The position numbers were made by a program, and so were the translations under genes. Below are positions 1 through 7,739 of a DNA stretch of 64,000 nt, one piece after another (positions within the stretch are counted from its first letter, which is position 1; each line of letters opens with the position of its first letter). This stretch comes from Mycolicibacterium sp. GF69 (GTDB lineage: Bacteria; Actinomycetota; Actinomycetes; Mycobacteriales; Mycobacteriaceae), in the NCBI RefSeq assembly GCF_003284965.1, contig NZ_QMEW01000020.1, positions 32,020 through 96,019 on the forward strand. The letters run 5' to 3'. The notes beneath the pieces were generated by a model. The model did not search any database. It saw only the letters and a program-made list of their open reading frames with translations, and had not been told where the DNA came from.

Positions 1-594
1 CAGCACATGATTCCGCATCATCAGCAGGCCATTGAGATGAGTGACATAATCCTCGGCAAGCAAGGCATTGACCCGCGGGTCACCGACCTTGCCAAGCAAA
101 TCAAGGACGCTCAAACGCCCGAAATCGAACAACTCAAGGGCTGGCTTAGTGCCTGGGGGATGCCCACCACGATGCCCCGGATGGACATGCCTGGCTCCAG
201 CAACATGCCTGGGATGCCAAGTCATTCGATGCCCAGCGCTAGCGGGACGCCCGGTGATGGCGGTGGAGCCCATCATGGTGACATGCCCGGTTCCAGCAGC
301 ATGCCCGGCAACTCGATGATGCCTAGCGGGTCGATGTCGCCCGGCGCAAACAGCATGCCGGGTATGGGAATGATGTCGCAGGCCGATATGGACAGCCTGA
401 AGAACGCGCAAGGCGTAGAAGCGAGCAAATTGTTTCTCACACAAATGATCGCCCATCACCAGGGCGCGATCGATATGGCGCAGAACGAGGTCGAGAACGG
501 CCAGTACCAGGCGGCGGTGGAGATGGCCAAGTCGATCACTAGCAGCCAGCAGAAGGAGATCGACACGATGAAGTCGATTCTGTCCTCGCTGTAG
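1..594 (+). CDS. DUF305 protein, Met-rich, 5' end cut off by the window
   Basis: The frame is already open at base 1 (Q-H-M-I-P-H-H), so the start lies outside the window. Two copies of the DUF305 helical motif are visible, MIPHHQQAIEM at the left edge and MIAHHQGAIDMAQ near residue 147. Between them is a linker of about 75 residues made of Met-Pro-Gly-Ser repeats such as MPGSSSMPG. The HH and Met residues are the usual reason this family is linked to copper or other soft metals outside the membrane; the exact role is not known. It lies upstream of csoR-copA on the same strand, which fits a copper-handling role by context. A signal peptide is expected but is outside the window. Confidence 0.85.
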   Translation, partial: QHMIPHHQQAIEMSDIILGKQGIDPRVTDLAKQIKDAQTPEIEQLKGWLSAWGMPTTMPRMDMPGSSNMPGMPSHSMPSASGTPGDGGGAHHGDMPGSSSMPGNSMMPSGSMSPGANSMPGMGMMSQADMDSLKNAQGVEASKLFLTQMIAHHQGAIDMAQNEVENGQYQAAVEMAKSITSSQQKEIDTMKSILSSL

Positions 595-609
595 ACAGAG
601 TCGGACTGC

Positions 610-1050
610 ATGGCGGCTCAGAGAAGGATACGCGTGCTGCTTCTTGCAGCCGCTGCGATATGTGGTGCAACCCTGGTTGTGATCGCCATAAGCACGTGGG
701 GTTTCGGGCTCATCAACTCGACAGTCGTGAACGCGTCTGCGCGTGCGGCACAGGAGCGGTGTGAGCGTGATGTCGTAGCGAGGCTAGCGTCACCATCGAC
801 AGCGAGGCTTTCCGACATCACCGTGACGAGCGCGCAACTTGATCCGGAGGTGAGGGACTTGTTCTCGTCGTTGGAAGGGGGGCCCCTCTACGGCGTCGAC
901 CACTCTCGCATCACCGTTCGGAATGTGGAAGGCATTGTCGAGGCCCCGAGCGAGGTCGGCGGAACCCTGCACGACCCCTTCGTGTGCCGGGCGTATTTTA
1001 TCGACGGCAATCTGGCCGACACTCTTGTCGTGTTCGACCATGACCACTGA
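610..1050 (+). CDS. hypothetical single-pass membrane or secreted protein (146 aa)
   Basis: It starts 15 bases after the DUF305 stop, so the two are probably co-transcribed. Residues 8 to 36 form one hydrophobic segment after a basic start (AAQRRIR), giving an uncleaved anchor or signal peptide. The rest is a soluble domain of about 105 residues with two Cys (about positions 51 and 126) that could pair outside the membrane, and it ends in DHDH. I do not recognise the family. Neighbours suggest a metal-linked envelope role, but nothing in the protein itself proves it. Confidence 0.7.
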   Translation: MAAQRRIRVLLLAAAAICGATLVVIAISTWGFGLINSTVVNASARAAQERCERDVVARLASPSTARLSDITVTSAQLDPEVRDLFSSLEGGPLYGVDHSRITVRNVEGIVEAPSEVGGTLHDPFVCRAYFIDGNLADTLVVFDHDH

Positions 1051-1236
1051 CACCGGGCGGCTACCCTTCGCGTGCCGACGGGCCGACCCAGTTCGCGCAC
1101 CAATGCCCTTTGCAACCGCCTGGTGCCCGAACACGGCCGCTTCGCGAGTTGACAACCCGCCAAATGGATATCACGCAGTTCGCTGCGCGGACGGACGATT
1201 CTGACGCCGAGGGTCTCGAATCCGCTTCCCATCCCC

Positions 1237-1288
1237 TTGACACTTGTATACCCCCTAGGGGTATAGTGCGCAAGCACCCCTATGGGGT
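1237..1288 (+). promoter_or_regulatory. csoR promoter with CsoR-type palindromic operator
   Basis: A -35-like TTGACA lies at 1237-1242. A near-perfect palindrome, TATACCCCCTAGGGGTATA at 1247-1265, occupies the spacer and the -10 region, so a bound repressor would block RNA polymerase. A second, shorter palindrome ACCCCTATGGGGT follows at 1276-1288, close to the expected transcript start. The pattern of C-run, short centre and G-run flanked by TA is that of CsoR/RicR operators. Very similar boxes occur at 13342-13356 and 13401-13415. Assignment to CsoR is inferred from form and position. Confidence 0.8.
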
Positions 1289-1308
1289 AAGTGAGAGGAG
1301 TCCTAGTC

Positions 1309-1602
1309 GTGGACACGACGGCGCTCGGTTACCTGCAGTCCAAAGACGGCTATTTGAAGCGGTTGCGCCGCATAGAGGGTCAAGTGCGCGGTGTGGCGAG
1401 GATGATCGAGGAAGACGCCTACTGCGTTGACATACTCACCCAGATCTCGGCTGCCACCAAGGCGCTGCAATCGGTGGCGTTGATGCTGCTCGACGAACAT
1501 CTGAACCACTGCGTCAGCCACGCCGTCCAGGAAGGCGGCGATGCGGCCCAGCAGCGGCTCACCGACGCTTCCGCGGCCATCGCCCGTCTCGTGCGCTCAT
1601 GA
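1309..1602 (+). CDS. csoR: copper-sensing repressor CsoR (97 aa)
   Basis: All-helical DUF156/CsoR family repressor that leaves its operator when it binds Cu(I). The Cu ligands are visible as C39, H64 and C68, with the spacing of the M. tuberculosis protein (C36, H61, C65); Y38 precedes the first Cys as it does there. The GTG at 1309 is preferred because GAGAGGAG at 1292-1300 sits at good distance; an upstream in-frame GTG at 1291 has no such site. The palindrome just upstream implies autoregulation. The stop overlaps an ATG at 1599 (ATGA), which could couple translation to the chaperone frame. Copper is the likely inducer rather than nickel or formaldehyde. Confidence 0.93.
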   Translation: MDTTALGYLQSKDGYLKRLRRIEGQVRGVARMIEEDAYCVDILTQISAATKALQSVALMLLDEHLNHCVSHAVQEGGDAAQQRLTDASAAIARLVRS

Positions 1603-1769
1603 ACAGACCCCACCTACTGAACGACCCCTATTACCGACGAAATGAGCCGATGAAACCGAATCTCACCTCCCCGCTGCCACTGGCCGAGCCCGCAACCGCC
1701 GGATGCGGTTGCTGCGGCCGGCAACAGACTGCTCTATCCATCCCAACCACACCCGTGCAGGAGAACGAC

Positions 1770-1997
1770 ATGAGCACCACCACCGCCAGCTACCCCGTCA
1801 CCGGGATGACCTGCGGTCACTGCGTCGGCGCGGTCACCGAGGAACTCACCGTATTGCCCGGCGTCACCGGTGTGAGCGTGGACCTGGTGCCCGCAGGCAC
1901 CTCGACAGTCACCATCACCAGCGACACCTCGCTCGACATCGATCAGGTGCACGCCGCGCTGCACGAGGCCGGCGACTACCACCTGGCCACTTCCTAA
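1770..1997 (+). CDS. CopZ-like heavy-metal-associated (HMA) chaperone (75 aa)
   Basis: Small HMA-domain protein with the GMTCGHC metal site near residues 12-18, which carries Cu(I) to the ATPase encoded next. Length is normal for a free-standing HMA domain. The ATG at 1770 has an AGGAG site six bases upstream and is the best start. The same frame is open back to an ATG at 1599 that overlaps the csoR stop; the extra N-terminal part would contain a CGCCG cluster (see findings). The gene lies between csoR and copA on the same strand, so copper control of all three is likely. Confidence 0.88.
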   Translation: MSTTTASYPVTGMTCGHCVGAVTEELTVLPGVTGVSVDLVPAGTSTVTITSDTSLDIDQVHAALHEAGDYHLATS

Positions 1998-2050
1998 ACC
2001 AACACCGCACCGCGCTCCGCAAGCGGGTCGACTGTAGGAGACAACAGCAC

Positions 2051-4396
2051 GTGAGCACCACCGATCACGCGGCCGCGCTCGATGAGCCGCGCAGCGTCGA
2101 GTTGTCGATCGGCGGGATGACCTGCGCTTCGTGTGCCGCCCGGGTCGAGAAGAAGCTGAACAAGCTCGACGGGATCAGCGCCAGCGTCAACTACGCCACC
2201 GAAAAGGCCAAAGTCACCTATCGCGGATCGATCGATATCGCACAACTGATCGCCGCCGTGGCGGCCGCCGGCTACACCGCTGCCGCACCGCCACCCTCGG
2301 TGGCCGCCGGCGGTGAAGACGTCGAAACCACGGCAGCAGAATCCGACGAGGCCGCCTCGTTGCGGACCCGACTGCTGATCTCGCTGGTGTTGACCGTGCC
2401 GGTCGTGGTCCTGTCGATGATTCCGCCGCTGCAGTTCACGAACTGGCAATGGCTCGCTCTGACCTTGGCGTCGCCCGTCGTGGTCTGGGGAGCGTTGCCG
2501 TTCCATCAGGCGGCCTGGGTCAACGCCCGCCACGGCGCAGCCACCATGGACACGCTGATCTCCCTGGGTGTCACTGCAGCCTATCTGTGGTCGCTGTGGG
2601 CACTGTTCTTGGGACATGCCGGCATGCCCGGCATGCGGATGACGTTCAGCCTGTTCCCGGCCACGGGCGGGGGCGCCGACCACATCTACCTTGAGGTCGC
2701 CTCCGCGCTCACCGTGTTCATCTTGGCCGGGCGTTATTTCGAGGCACGCGCGAAGACGCGTTCGGGCGCGGCGCTGCGGGCGCTGATGGACATGGGGGCC
2801 AAGGATGTCGCGGTGTTGCGAGGCGGCGCCGAGACCCGGATCCCCACTGCCCAGTTGGCCTTGGGGGATATCTTCGTCGTGCGTCCGGGGGAGAAGGTTG
2901 CGACCGACGGTGTTGTTACCGAGGGCGATTCGGCGGTGGACGCCTCGATGCTCACCGGGGAATCGGTGCCAATCGAGGTGCGACCGGGAGATCGGGTCAT
3001 CGGGGCGACCGTCAACGTCGGCGGACGATTGTTGGTGCGCGCCACCCGGATCGGCGCCGACACCCAGCTGGCGCAGATGGCGCGACTGGTCGCCGACGCC
3101 CAGAACGGAAAGGCCCCTGTGCAGCGCTTGGCTGACCGGGTCTCGGCGATCTTCGTCCCGATCGTCATAGCGTTGTCCCTGATCACCATGGGTGTGTGGC
3201 TGCTGGCCGGGCATACGGCGGCGGCGTTTACCGCCGCGGTCGCCGTCCTGATCATCGCCTGCCCGTGCGCCCTGGGGCTGGCCACCCCCACCGCGCTGCT
3301 GGTCGGCACCGGCCGAGGCGCCCAGCTCGGTATTTTGATCAAGGGACCGCAGGTCCTCGAGTCCACTCGCCGCGTCGACACCATCGTGCTGGACAAGACC
3401 GGCACCGTCACCACCGGCCGGATGAGCCTGATCGCCGTGTACCCGGGTGTCGGCGAGGACGCCGCGCAGGTGCTGACACTTGCCGGGGCCTTGGAGAACG
3501 CTTCGCAACACCCGATCGCCCAAGCGATCGTCGCGAGTGCCGCCGCCAACGGTGACGCGCTGCCGTCTGTCGACGGGTTCACCAACCACGACGGATTGGG
3601 TGTCAGTGGCGTCGTCGCTGGGCGCGCCATGTTGGTCGGGCGCCGCGGCTGCCTCACGGAACAGTGGTCGCTGACCGCCCCCGACGACCTCGTCGACGCC
3701 GCGGAGCAAGCCGAAACACAGGGCCAGACCCCGGTCTGGGTGGGCTGGGACGGGGCGATCCGCGGAGTGATTGTCGTCGCCGACACAATAAAGTCGACCT
3801 CGGCTGCCGCGGTCGGCCAGTTCCGCCGGCTTGGTCTGCGCCCGGTTCTGTTGACCGGGGACAACCGGCGCGCCGCACACGCGGTGGCCGCGCGGGTCGG
3901 CATCGACCCGCGAGATGTGATCGCCGAGGTGCTACCAGCCGACAAGCTCGACGCGGTGAAAGACCTGCAAGCGCAGGGGCGCACTGTCGCCATGGTCGGC
4001 GACGGAGTCAACGACGCCGCCGCGCTGGTGCAGGCCGATCTGGGCCTAGCCATGGGCACAGGCACCGACGTCGCCATCGAGGCCTCTGACCTGACATTGG
4101 TCGGCGGTGATCTTCGCGCCGGCGCAGATGCCATCCGGCTGTCCCGCTCGACGCTCAAGACGATCAAGGGAAATCTGTTCTGGGCGTTCGCCTACAACAT
4201 CGCCGCCCTGCCGCTGGCCGCACTCGGGTTGCTCAACCCGCTCATCGCCGGCGCCGCAATGGCGTTCAGCTCCGTTTTCGTGGTCAGCAACAGTCTGCGC
4301 CTGCGCCGCTTCGCCAGCCACGCCTCCCATCAACCCTCATCCGCGGTGAACACCGAGGCAACAGCACCAGGGGCCCCGAACCAAGCTGTCATTTGA
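2051..4396 (+). CDS. copA: Cu+-exporting P1B-type ATPase (781 aa)
   Basis: Copper efflux pump of the cytoplasmic membrane. One N-terminal HMA domain with GGMTCASC at about residues 21-28 is followed by the membrane helices, the TGES actuator motif, the CPC metal-site helix (C404-P-C406), the phosphorylation site D448-KTGT, an HP motif in the nucleotide domain and GDGVNDA near 650. The last helices carry YN and MAFSS, which with CPC mark the Cu+ subgroup (P1B-1). The GTG start at 2051 follows TAGGAGAC; the frame is open further upstream but that part overlaps the chaperone gene in another frame. Resembles mycobacterial CtpA/CtpB/CtpV; which one cannot be settled here. Confidence 0.94.
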   Translation: MSTTDHAAALDEPRSVELSIGGMTCASCAARVEKKLNKLDGISASVNYATEKAKVTYRGSIDIAQLIAAVAAAGYTAAAPPPSVAAGGEDVETTAAESDEAASLRTRLLISLVLTVPVVVLSMIPPLQFTNWQWLALTLASPVVVWGALPFHQAAWVNARHGAATMDTLISLGVTAAYLWSLWALFLGHAGMPGMRMTFSLFPATGGGADHIYLEVASALTVFILAGRYFEARAKTRSGAALRALMDMGAKDVAVLRGGAETRIPTAQLALGDIFVVRPGEKVATDGVVTEGDSAVDASMLTGESVPIEVRPGDRVIGATVNVGGRLLVRATRIGADTQLAQMARLVADAQNGKAPVQRLADRVSAIFVPIVIALSLITMGVWLLAGHTAAAFTAAVAVLIIACPCALGLATPTALLVGTGRGAQLGILIKGPQVLESTRRVDTIVLDKTGTVTTGRMSLIAVYPGVGEDAAQVLTLAGALENASQHPIAQAIVASAAANGDALPSVDGFTNHDGLGVSGVVAGRAMLVGRRGCLTEQWSLTAPDDLVDAAEQAETQGQTPVWVGWDGAIRGVIVVADTIKSTSAAAVGQFRRLGLRPVLLTGDNRRAAHAVAARVGIDPRDVIAEVLPADKLDAVKDLQAQGRTVAMVGDGVNDAAALVQADLGLAMGTGTDVAIEASDLTLVGGDLRAGADAIRLSRSTLKTIKGNLFWAFAYNIAALPLAALGLLNPLIAGAAMAFSSVFVVSNSLRLRRFASHASHQPSSAVNTEATAPGAPNQAVI

Positions 4397-4622
4397 AGTA
4401 GCAGAAACTGTTCATGGATACCAGACATTGGTCCACAGTTGTGGGCTGACTAATCCCGTTGGTACACCGCATAACATAACAGCGATATCGGAAAAGTGCG
4501 ATGGGAGCTTGCTTACGCACTTCACCGGCTTCGATGTCAGGCAACCGTGACATCGACGAGCTTGTTTACGGTACCGCGACATCAGTGTCGTGCTGCCCGC
4601 TGCACGTGCCGTGAAACGGTGA

Positions 4623-4920
4623 TCACTCCGGATCCGCGCAGCGGCGAGGACACCTACGACCCTCATCGACGACGCCGTCGCCGCGCTGGCCGATCGCCGG
4701 GGAGTCTGGCTCGGCGATGACCTGGCCAGCATCGCGCTGATCGCCAGTCTCATCGAGCAAGCCGAAAGATGGTTGCCCCACCTGGTCCACGACGCCCGCG
4801 CCAACGGCCACGGCTGGACCGAGATCGTTCGAGCACTGGGCACCAACCCCGACGAGGCTCGCTTTCGATTTGACCCCCAATCCCCAATCGCCGACGGCAG
4901 ATGGCCCCTACGACCACTAA
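4623..4920 (+). pseudogene. remnant of a small mycobacterial ORF, no start and frameshifted end
   Basis: A frame open from 4623 encodes a protein-like stretch (LIDDAVAALADRRGVWLGDD onward, about 80 residues, acidic and helical, ending in ADGRWP). It has no ATG, GTG or TTG before its core. Just before the end, a run of four C at 4905-4908 puts the TAA at 4918-4920 out of frame; removing one C would give a natural end at WPYDH. Taken together this looks like a decayed gene. The function of the intact form is unknown to me. Confidence 0.45.
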
Positions 4921-5289
4921 CCGCGGCGCGACGCCCCTCAGGCCCGCTAACGCCCAAATGCGTTGAGCAGCAAGTTTCTTCGCAAAGCCGCATCGAAGCG
5001 GGCAACGTTACCGGTGCCGATCTTCGGGCTCGCGCGTGTGTTGAGTTGGTGCTGCGGCGAATCGCTGGGCGCATTCGGGCGAGCAGAACCACTATCGCCG
5101 TTGTTGTGGCGCGGTCGGCTCGGCGCCGCGCTGGCATCAACGCGCACGTGGCAGACGGGCGGTCAACCGGATAGCGCGATGCGGTGAGCGCCACGGCATA
5201 CAGCTTCACCGGTGTCGCGATGTTTGCGTAAATGCCGGGGGGCCCAGCGGCTCTGCGTAAACTCCCAGACCGGTGCACGTGTCCTGGAT
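4921..5289. other. gene-free stretch
   Basis: No reading frame here looks like a real protein on either strand; the long minus-strand frame over 4412-5278 has a biased, Arg/Ser-rich composition typical of an antisense artefact. A short TGCGTAAA motif occurs twice (around 5223-5232 and 5256-5265). No promoter, RNA gene or mobile-element end could be recognised. It lies between two decayed genes and is probably part of the same eroded segment. Confidence 0.4.
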
Positions 5290-5681
5290 CTATTTGGTCA
5301 CCACGGCTTGCCCCGCGCTGGCGAGCGCGGTGACGCGGGCGGCCAGGTTGACGGCGTGGCCGAAGTAGTCGCCGATGCGGTGCACGGCGCTGCCGTGGTG
5401 GATGCCGGCGCGCAGCGCGAGGAATCGGTCTTCATCGGCCGCACGGTCGGCGAGGTCGAGAACGGTCGCGACCATCGGCTCCGGCGTGTCCGCTCGCAGC
5501 ATCACCGCATCATCGATGGTCTCGACGATAGTGACGCGCGGCCGGGCCGCCTGGCGGGCAGGTCGGAAAGGCGCCCGGCCAGGCGAGCCGCTTGCCGGTC
5601 TCCGCAGATTTCGGTCAGCACGACAAATCCTGCGAGGTCGACGAACGCGAATGTCGCGTCGGCGGTGTCGTTGACGGTCAT
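5290..5681 (-). pseudogene. class III adenylate/guanylate cyclase domain, frameshifted and truncated
   Basis: Read from an ATG at 5681 with a good AAAGGAA ribosome site, the protein begins FAFVDLAGFVVLTE, the first strand of a class III cyclase domain with its metal-binding Asp. Near 5555 the homology jumps to another frame (VTIVETIDDAVML, then GIHHGSAVHRIGDYFGHAVNLAARV), so one base has been lost or gained. The second frame stops after QAVVTK, short of the last strands of the domain. Both defects point to a pseudogene. A sequencing slip could explain the frameshift, but not easily the early stop. Confidence 0.75.
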
Positions 5682-5789
5682 GGGTGGTTCCTTTGGTCGT
5701 GCCCGTGAAGTGCAGATGTCCGCGATTCGCCCGGGTCAACCGGCCGCCATGCTGGTGGCAAGCGTTGACTCGCCACCAGCAGCAGGCGG

Positions 5790-5867
5790 TCAGCAGCATT
5801 GGTGTCCGCATACCCATGGCGGGCAGCTGGGGTCATCGCAGCGGCAGGGCAATGGCTTGTCGATCAT
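5790..5867 (-). CDS. putative 25-residue Cys-rich peptide with perfect Shine-Dalgarno
   Basis: A 26-codon frame starts MIDKPLPCRCDD and ends VCGHQCC. It has six Cys (8, 10, 15, 20, 24, 25) and one His (22) in 25 residues. In front of its ATG stands AAGGAGGTGA (complement of 5874-5883), a ten-base match to the anti-Shine-Dalgarno sequence, six bases from the start. That combination is unlikely by chance and suggests a small soft-metal-binding peptide comparable in idea to the mycobacterial metallothionein MymT, although the sequence is different. It lies upstream of the cyclase remnant on the same strand. No homolog search was possible; if not translated it could be a leader peptide. Confidence 0.5.
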   Translation of the reverse strand: MIDKPLPCRCDDPSCPPWVCGHQCC

Positions 5868-5984
5868 CTCGGGTCACCTCCTTGGCTTCTCGTGGTGTGT
5901 GGTGTGGTGTGCAGGGGGCTGAACGCGGACGAATCCGGCTGTGCCCCAACGGGTTTCCGGATTCCCGGTTGCGGCTGCGTGCCA

Positions 5985-6615
5985 CATGGTCAACTCCGGT
6001 GCGCACGTTCGGGTTGTAGGCGGCCGATCCCGGGCAGGAAACGCCCACCCGCGAGGCGTAGTCGGTGTAGGCCGCGCCTGGACACGGCGTAGGTGGGGCT
6101 CCTCGACCAGGCGCACCTGCACCTGGATTCCGATCACGGTGATCACGATGCCCCGCGAGGGCGACCGGGTTGGGCACCATCAGCGCCAAGCCGAGGAATG
6201 CGACGAGGAACGCCGCGAAGATCGGGTTGCGCACCACCCTGTAGGCGCCGTTGGTGACCAGGCCCGTGCGCTCGCTCTGGTCGAGGCTGATCCGCCATGA
6301 ATCGCCGAGGGACATCTGCGCCGAAGCCGCAGAGCAGCCCCAGCATCGCGATGGCGACTCCCAGACCGCGCATCACCGGCTGGTTCAGGACAACCAGCGG
6401 CGGTAGGCCGGCCAGGTCGGCGATCGGCGCGCCGACACCGACGAGCAGCCAGCCGAGGTCGGTCACCGCCAGCGCGCCCACCACTCCAGCGAGCGATCGG
6501 GGCGCCAGGTGCGCCGGTTGCCGCTGTCGCCGGTGCGGCCCAGTTGGATGTGCCGGCGCAGTGCGCCGTCGAGCAGCATCATCGCCGCGAAGATCACCAA
6601 GGCGGCGATGGCCAT
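5985..6615 (-). pseudogene. isoprenylcysteine carboxylmethyltransferase-family protein, several frameshifts
   Basis: Pieces of one membrane methyltransferase of the ICMT/phospholipid methyltransferase type are spread over three frames. In order they are: a start MAIAALVIFAAMMLLDGALR at 6615, then VTDLGWLLVGVGAPIADLAG, then MSLGDSWRISLDQSERTGLV with YRVVRNPIF, then ITVIGIQVQVRLVEEPHL, then AAYTDYASRVG and RFLPGIGRL. At least four frame changes are needed, so the gene is dead or the sequence is poor here. The start overlaps the stop of the upstream methyltransferase (TGATG), so both were once translated together. Confidence 0.75.
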
Positions 6616-7247
6616 CACGCCTCACCCCCGGCCGGGACCGGTTTGGCGGCCACGCCGAGCAGATAATCGCCGTGGATGCGGGTGATCGATCCGAGCACCA
6701 CCAGATCGCGCCCAGTGAGTTCGTCAAGGAACTGTTCGGCGGCAAACCGGTCTTCGGTGGGGTGGTCGAACAGCCGTTGGTAGGTGGGCCGGGCCAGGGC
6801 GTGGGCGGTGACTTCTTCGAAGTAGAACCGGCCTCCCGGTCTCAGCACCCGGGTCACCTCGGCCAGCGCGGTGCGCCAGTGCGGGATGTGGTGCACGATC
6901 CCAAAGTCGAACACCGCGTCATAGCTGCCGTCTGCGGCATCCAACGCGGTGCGCAGGTCGGTGGCACTGCCTTGGGCCAGCCGAACCCGATCGCCGTAGC
7001 GGGCCAGGCGCCGCCCGGCCCGGCCGATCATCACCGGGTCGAGGTCCACGGCGTCGACCGTGGCGGCACCGAATCGCTCCACGATCAGCTGCGAGCCGTA
7101 TCCGGAGCCGCAGCCGATCTCCAGCGCCCGCGATCCCGGGAGCAGCCGGCCGCCGAACCGCAGCAGCACCGGCACCTCATAGCAGGATTGCAGCCACCGC
7201 CGCGGCGGCGAGGTCACCAGCGCGGTCTCGGCCCGGTTCATCAACAT
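6615..7247 (-). CDS. class I SAM-dependent methyltransferase (210 aa)
   Basis: The N-terminal part has the SAM-binding motif I (ALEIGCGSGYGSQL), an acidic strand DAVDLDP and the motif IV region (YDAVFDFGIVHHIP), followed by VLRPGGRFYFEEV. These place it among small-molecule methyltransferases. The substrate is unknown. The start MLMNRAE at 7247 is chosen because the frame further upstream runs across the divergent regulatory region and the arsR gene. It is divergent from the ArsR regulator and followed by the decayed ICMT-type gene, and may be part of the same metal-responsive unit. Confidence 0.82.
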   Translation of the reverse strand: MLMNRAETALVTSPPRRWLQSCYEVPVLLRFGGRLLPGSRALEIGCGSGYGSQLIVERFGAATVDAVDLDPVMIGRAGRRLARYGDRVRLAQGSATDLRTALDAADGSYDAVFDFGIVHHIPHWRTALAEVTRVLRPGGRFYFEEVTAHALARPTYQRLFDHPTEDRFAAEQFLDELTGRDLVVLGSITRIHGDYLLGVAAKPVPAGGEA

Positions 7248-7307
7248 GGTGTCGTTCCCACGGTGTGCCTCGCGTCTCCTCGCCCAACCGACTGCAGCGG
7301 TATCGTG

Positions 7308-7349
7308 TTCAATCGATATTGTCGGATTTGCCCGATCAATATGGTTGAA
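7308..7349. promoter_or_regulatory. inverted-repeat operator candidate between methyltransferase and arsR
   Basis: The arms are TTCAATCGATATTG at 7308-7321 and CAATATGGTTGAA at 7337-7349, the second being an imperfect reverse complement of the first (shared core TTCAA..ATATTG). The AT-rich, interrupted inverted repeat is the form bound by ArsR/SmtB dimers, and it sits in the gap between divergent genes. If it is the operator, the arsR-like gene must start at 7365 or 7371 rather than at the ATG inside the repeat at 7341. Confidence 0.55.
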
Positions 7350-7370
7350 CGTTATCATCGTCAGGTGGCG

Positions 7371-7739
7371 ATGAAAAGCGGTGAGCCGGTGACGGCGGAG
7401 CCGGTGTCGTTGGATGCGGCGACGGCGTTGTTTCACAGCCTGTCGGATGCGACCCGGTTGGCGATCCTGCGTCGGCTGGCGCTCGGGGAGGCGCGGGTGG
7501 TGGATCTGACCACCGAGTTGGGGTTGGCCCAGTCCACGGTGTCGGCGCATCTGGCGTGTCTGCGCGACTGCGGGCTGGTCGACTACCGGCCCCAAGGCCG
7601 GGCGTCGGTGTATCGGCTCACCTGCGTCGAGCTGCTGGACTTGTTTATGGCGGCTGAGACGGTGCTGGAGGCCACCGGCAGCGCGGTCGCGCTGTGCCCG
7701 AACTACGGGCACCCCACGGCTGGGGAGACGGCCCGATGA
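7371..7739 (+). CDS. ArsR/SmtB-family metal sensor, CmtR-like (122 aa)
   Basis: Winged-helix repressor: HSLSDATRLAILRRL and the recognition segment AQSTVSAHLACLRDCG. C63 and C67 in the recognition helix and C109 near the C-terminus (ALCPNYG) reproduce the cysteine pattern of the Cd/Pb sensor CmtR (C57, C61, C102), so a thiophilic divalent metal is the likely signal. The gene overlaps the next ATPase gene by four bases (ATGA), which ties sensor to exporter. No clear ribosome site precedes ATG 7371; GTG 7365 or a leaderless start are alternatives. Confidence 0.85.
   Translation: MKSGEPVTAEPVSLDAATALFHSLSDATRLAILRRLALGEARVVDLTTELGLAQSTVSAHLACLRDCGLVDYRPQGRASVYRLTCVELLDLFMAAETVLEATGSAVALCPNYGHPTAGETAR

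Noticed and set aside
1994..3880. 628-codon minus-strand frame opposite copA (also 2734-4167)
   Set aside because: High-GC codon bias of copA keeps the antisense frame open; composition is biased and no motif or ribosome site is present.
4412..5278. 288-codon minus-strand frame after copA
   Set aside because: Arg/Ser/Ala-rich with no domain or start support, and it runs over a better plus-strand protein remnant.
6297..7370. N-terminal extension making the ArsR-type protein 480 residues long
   Set aside because: The extra part is antisense to the methyltransferase and ICMT-type genes; the ArsR family is about 120 residues.
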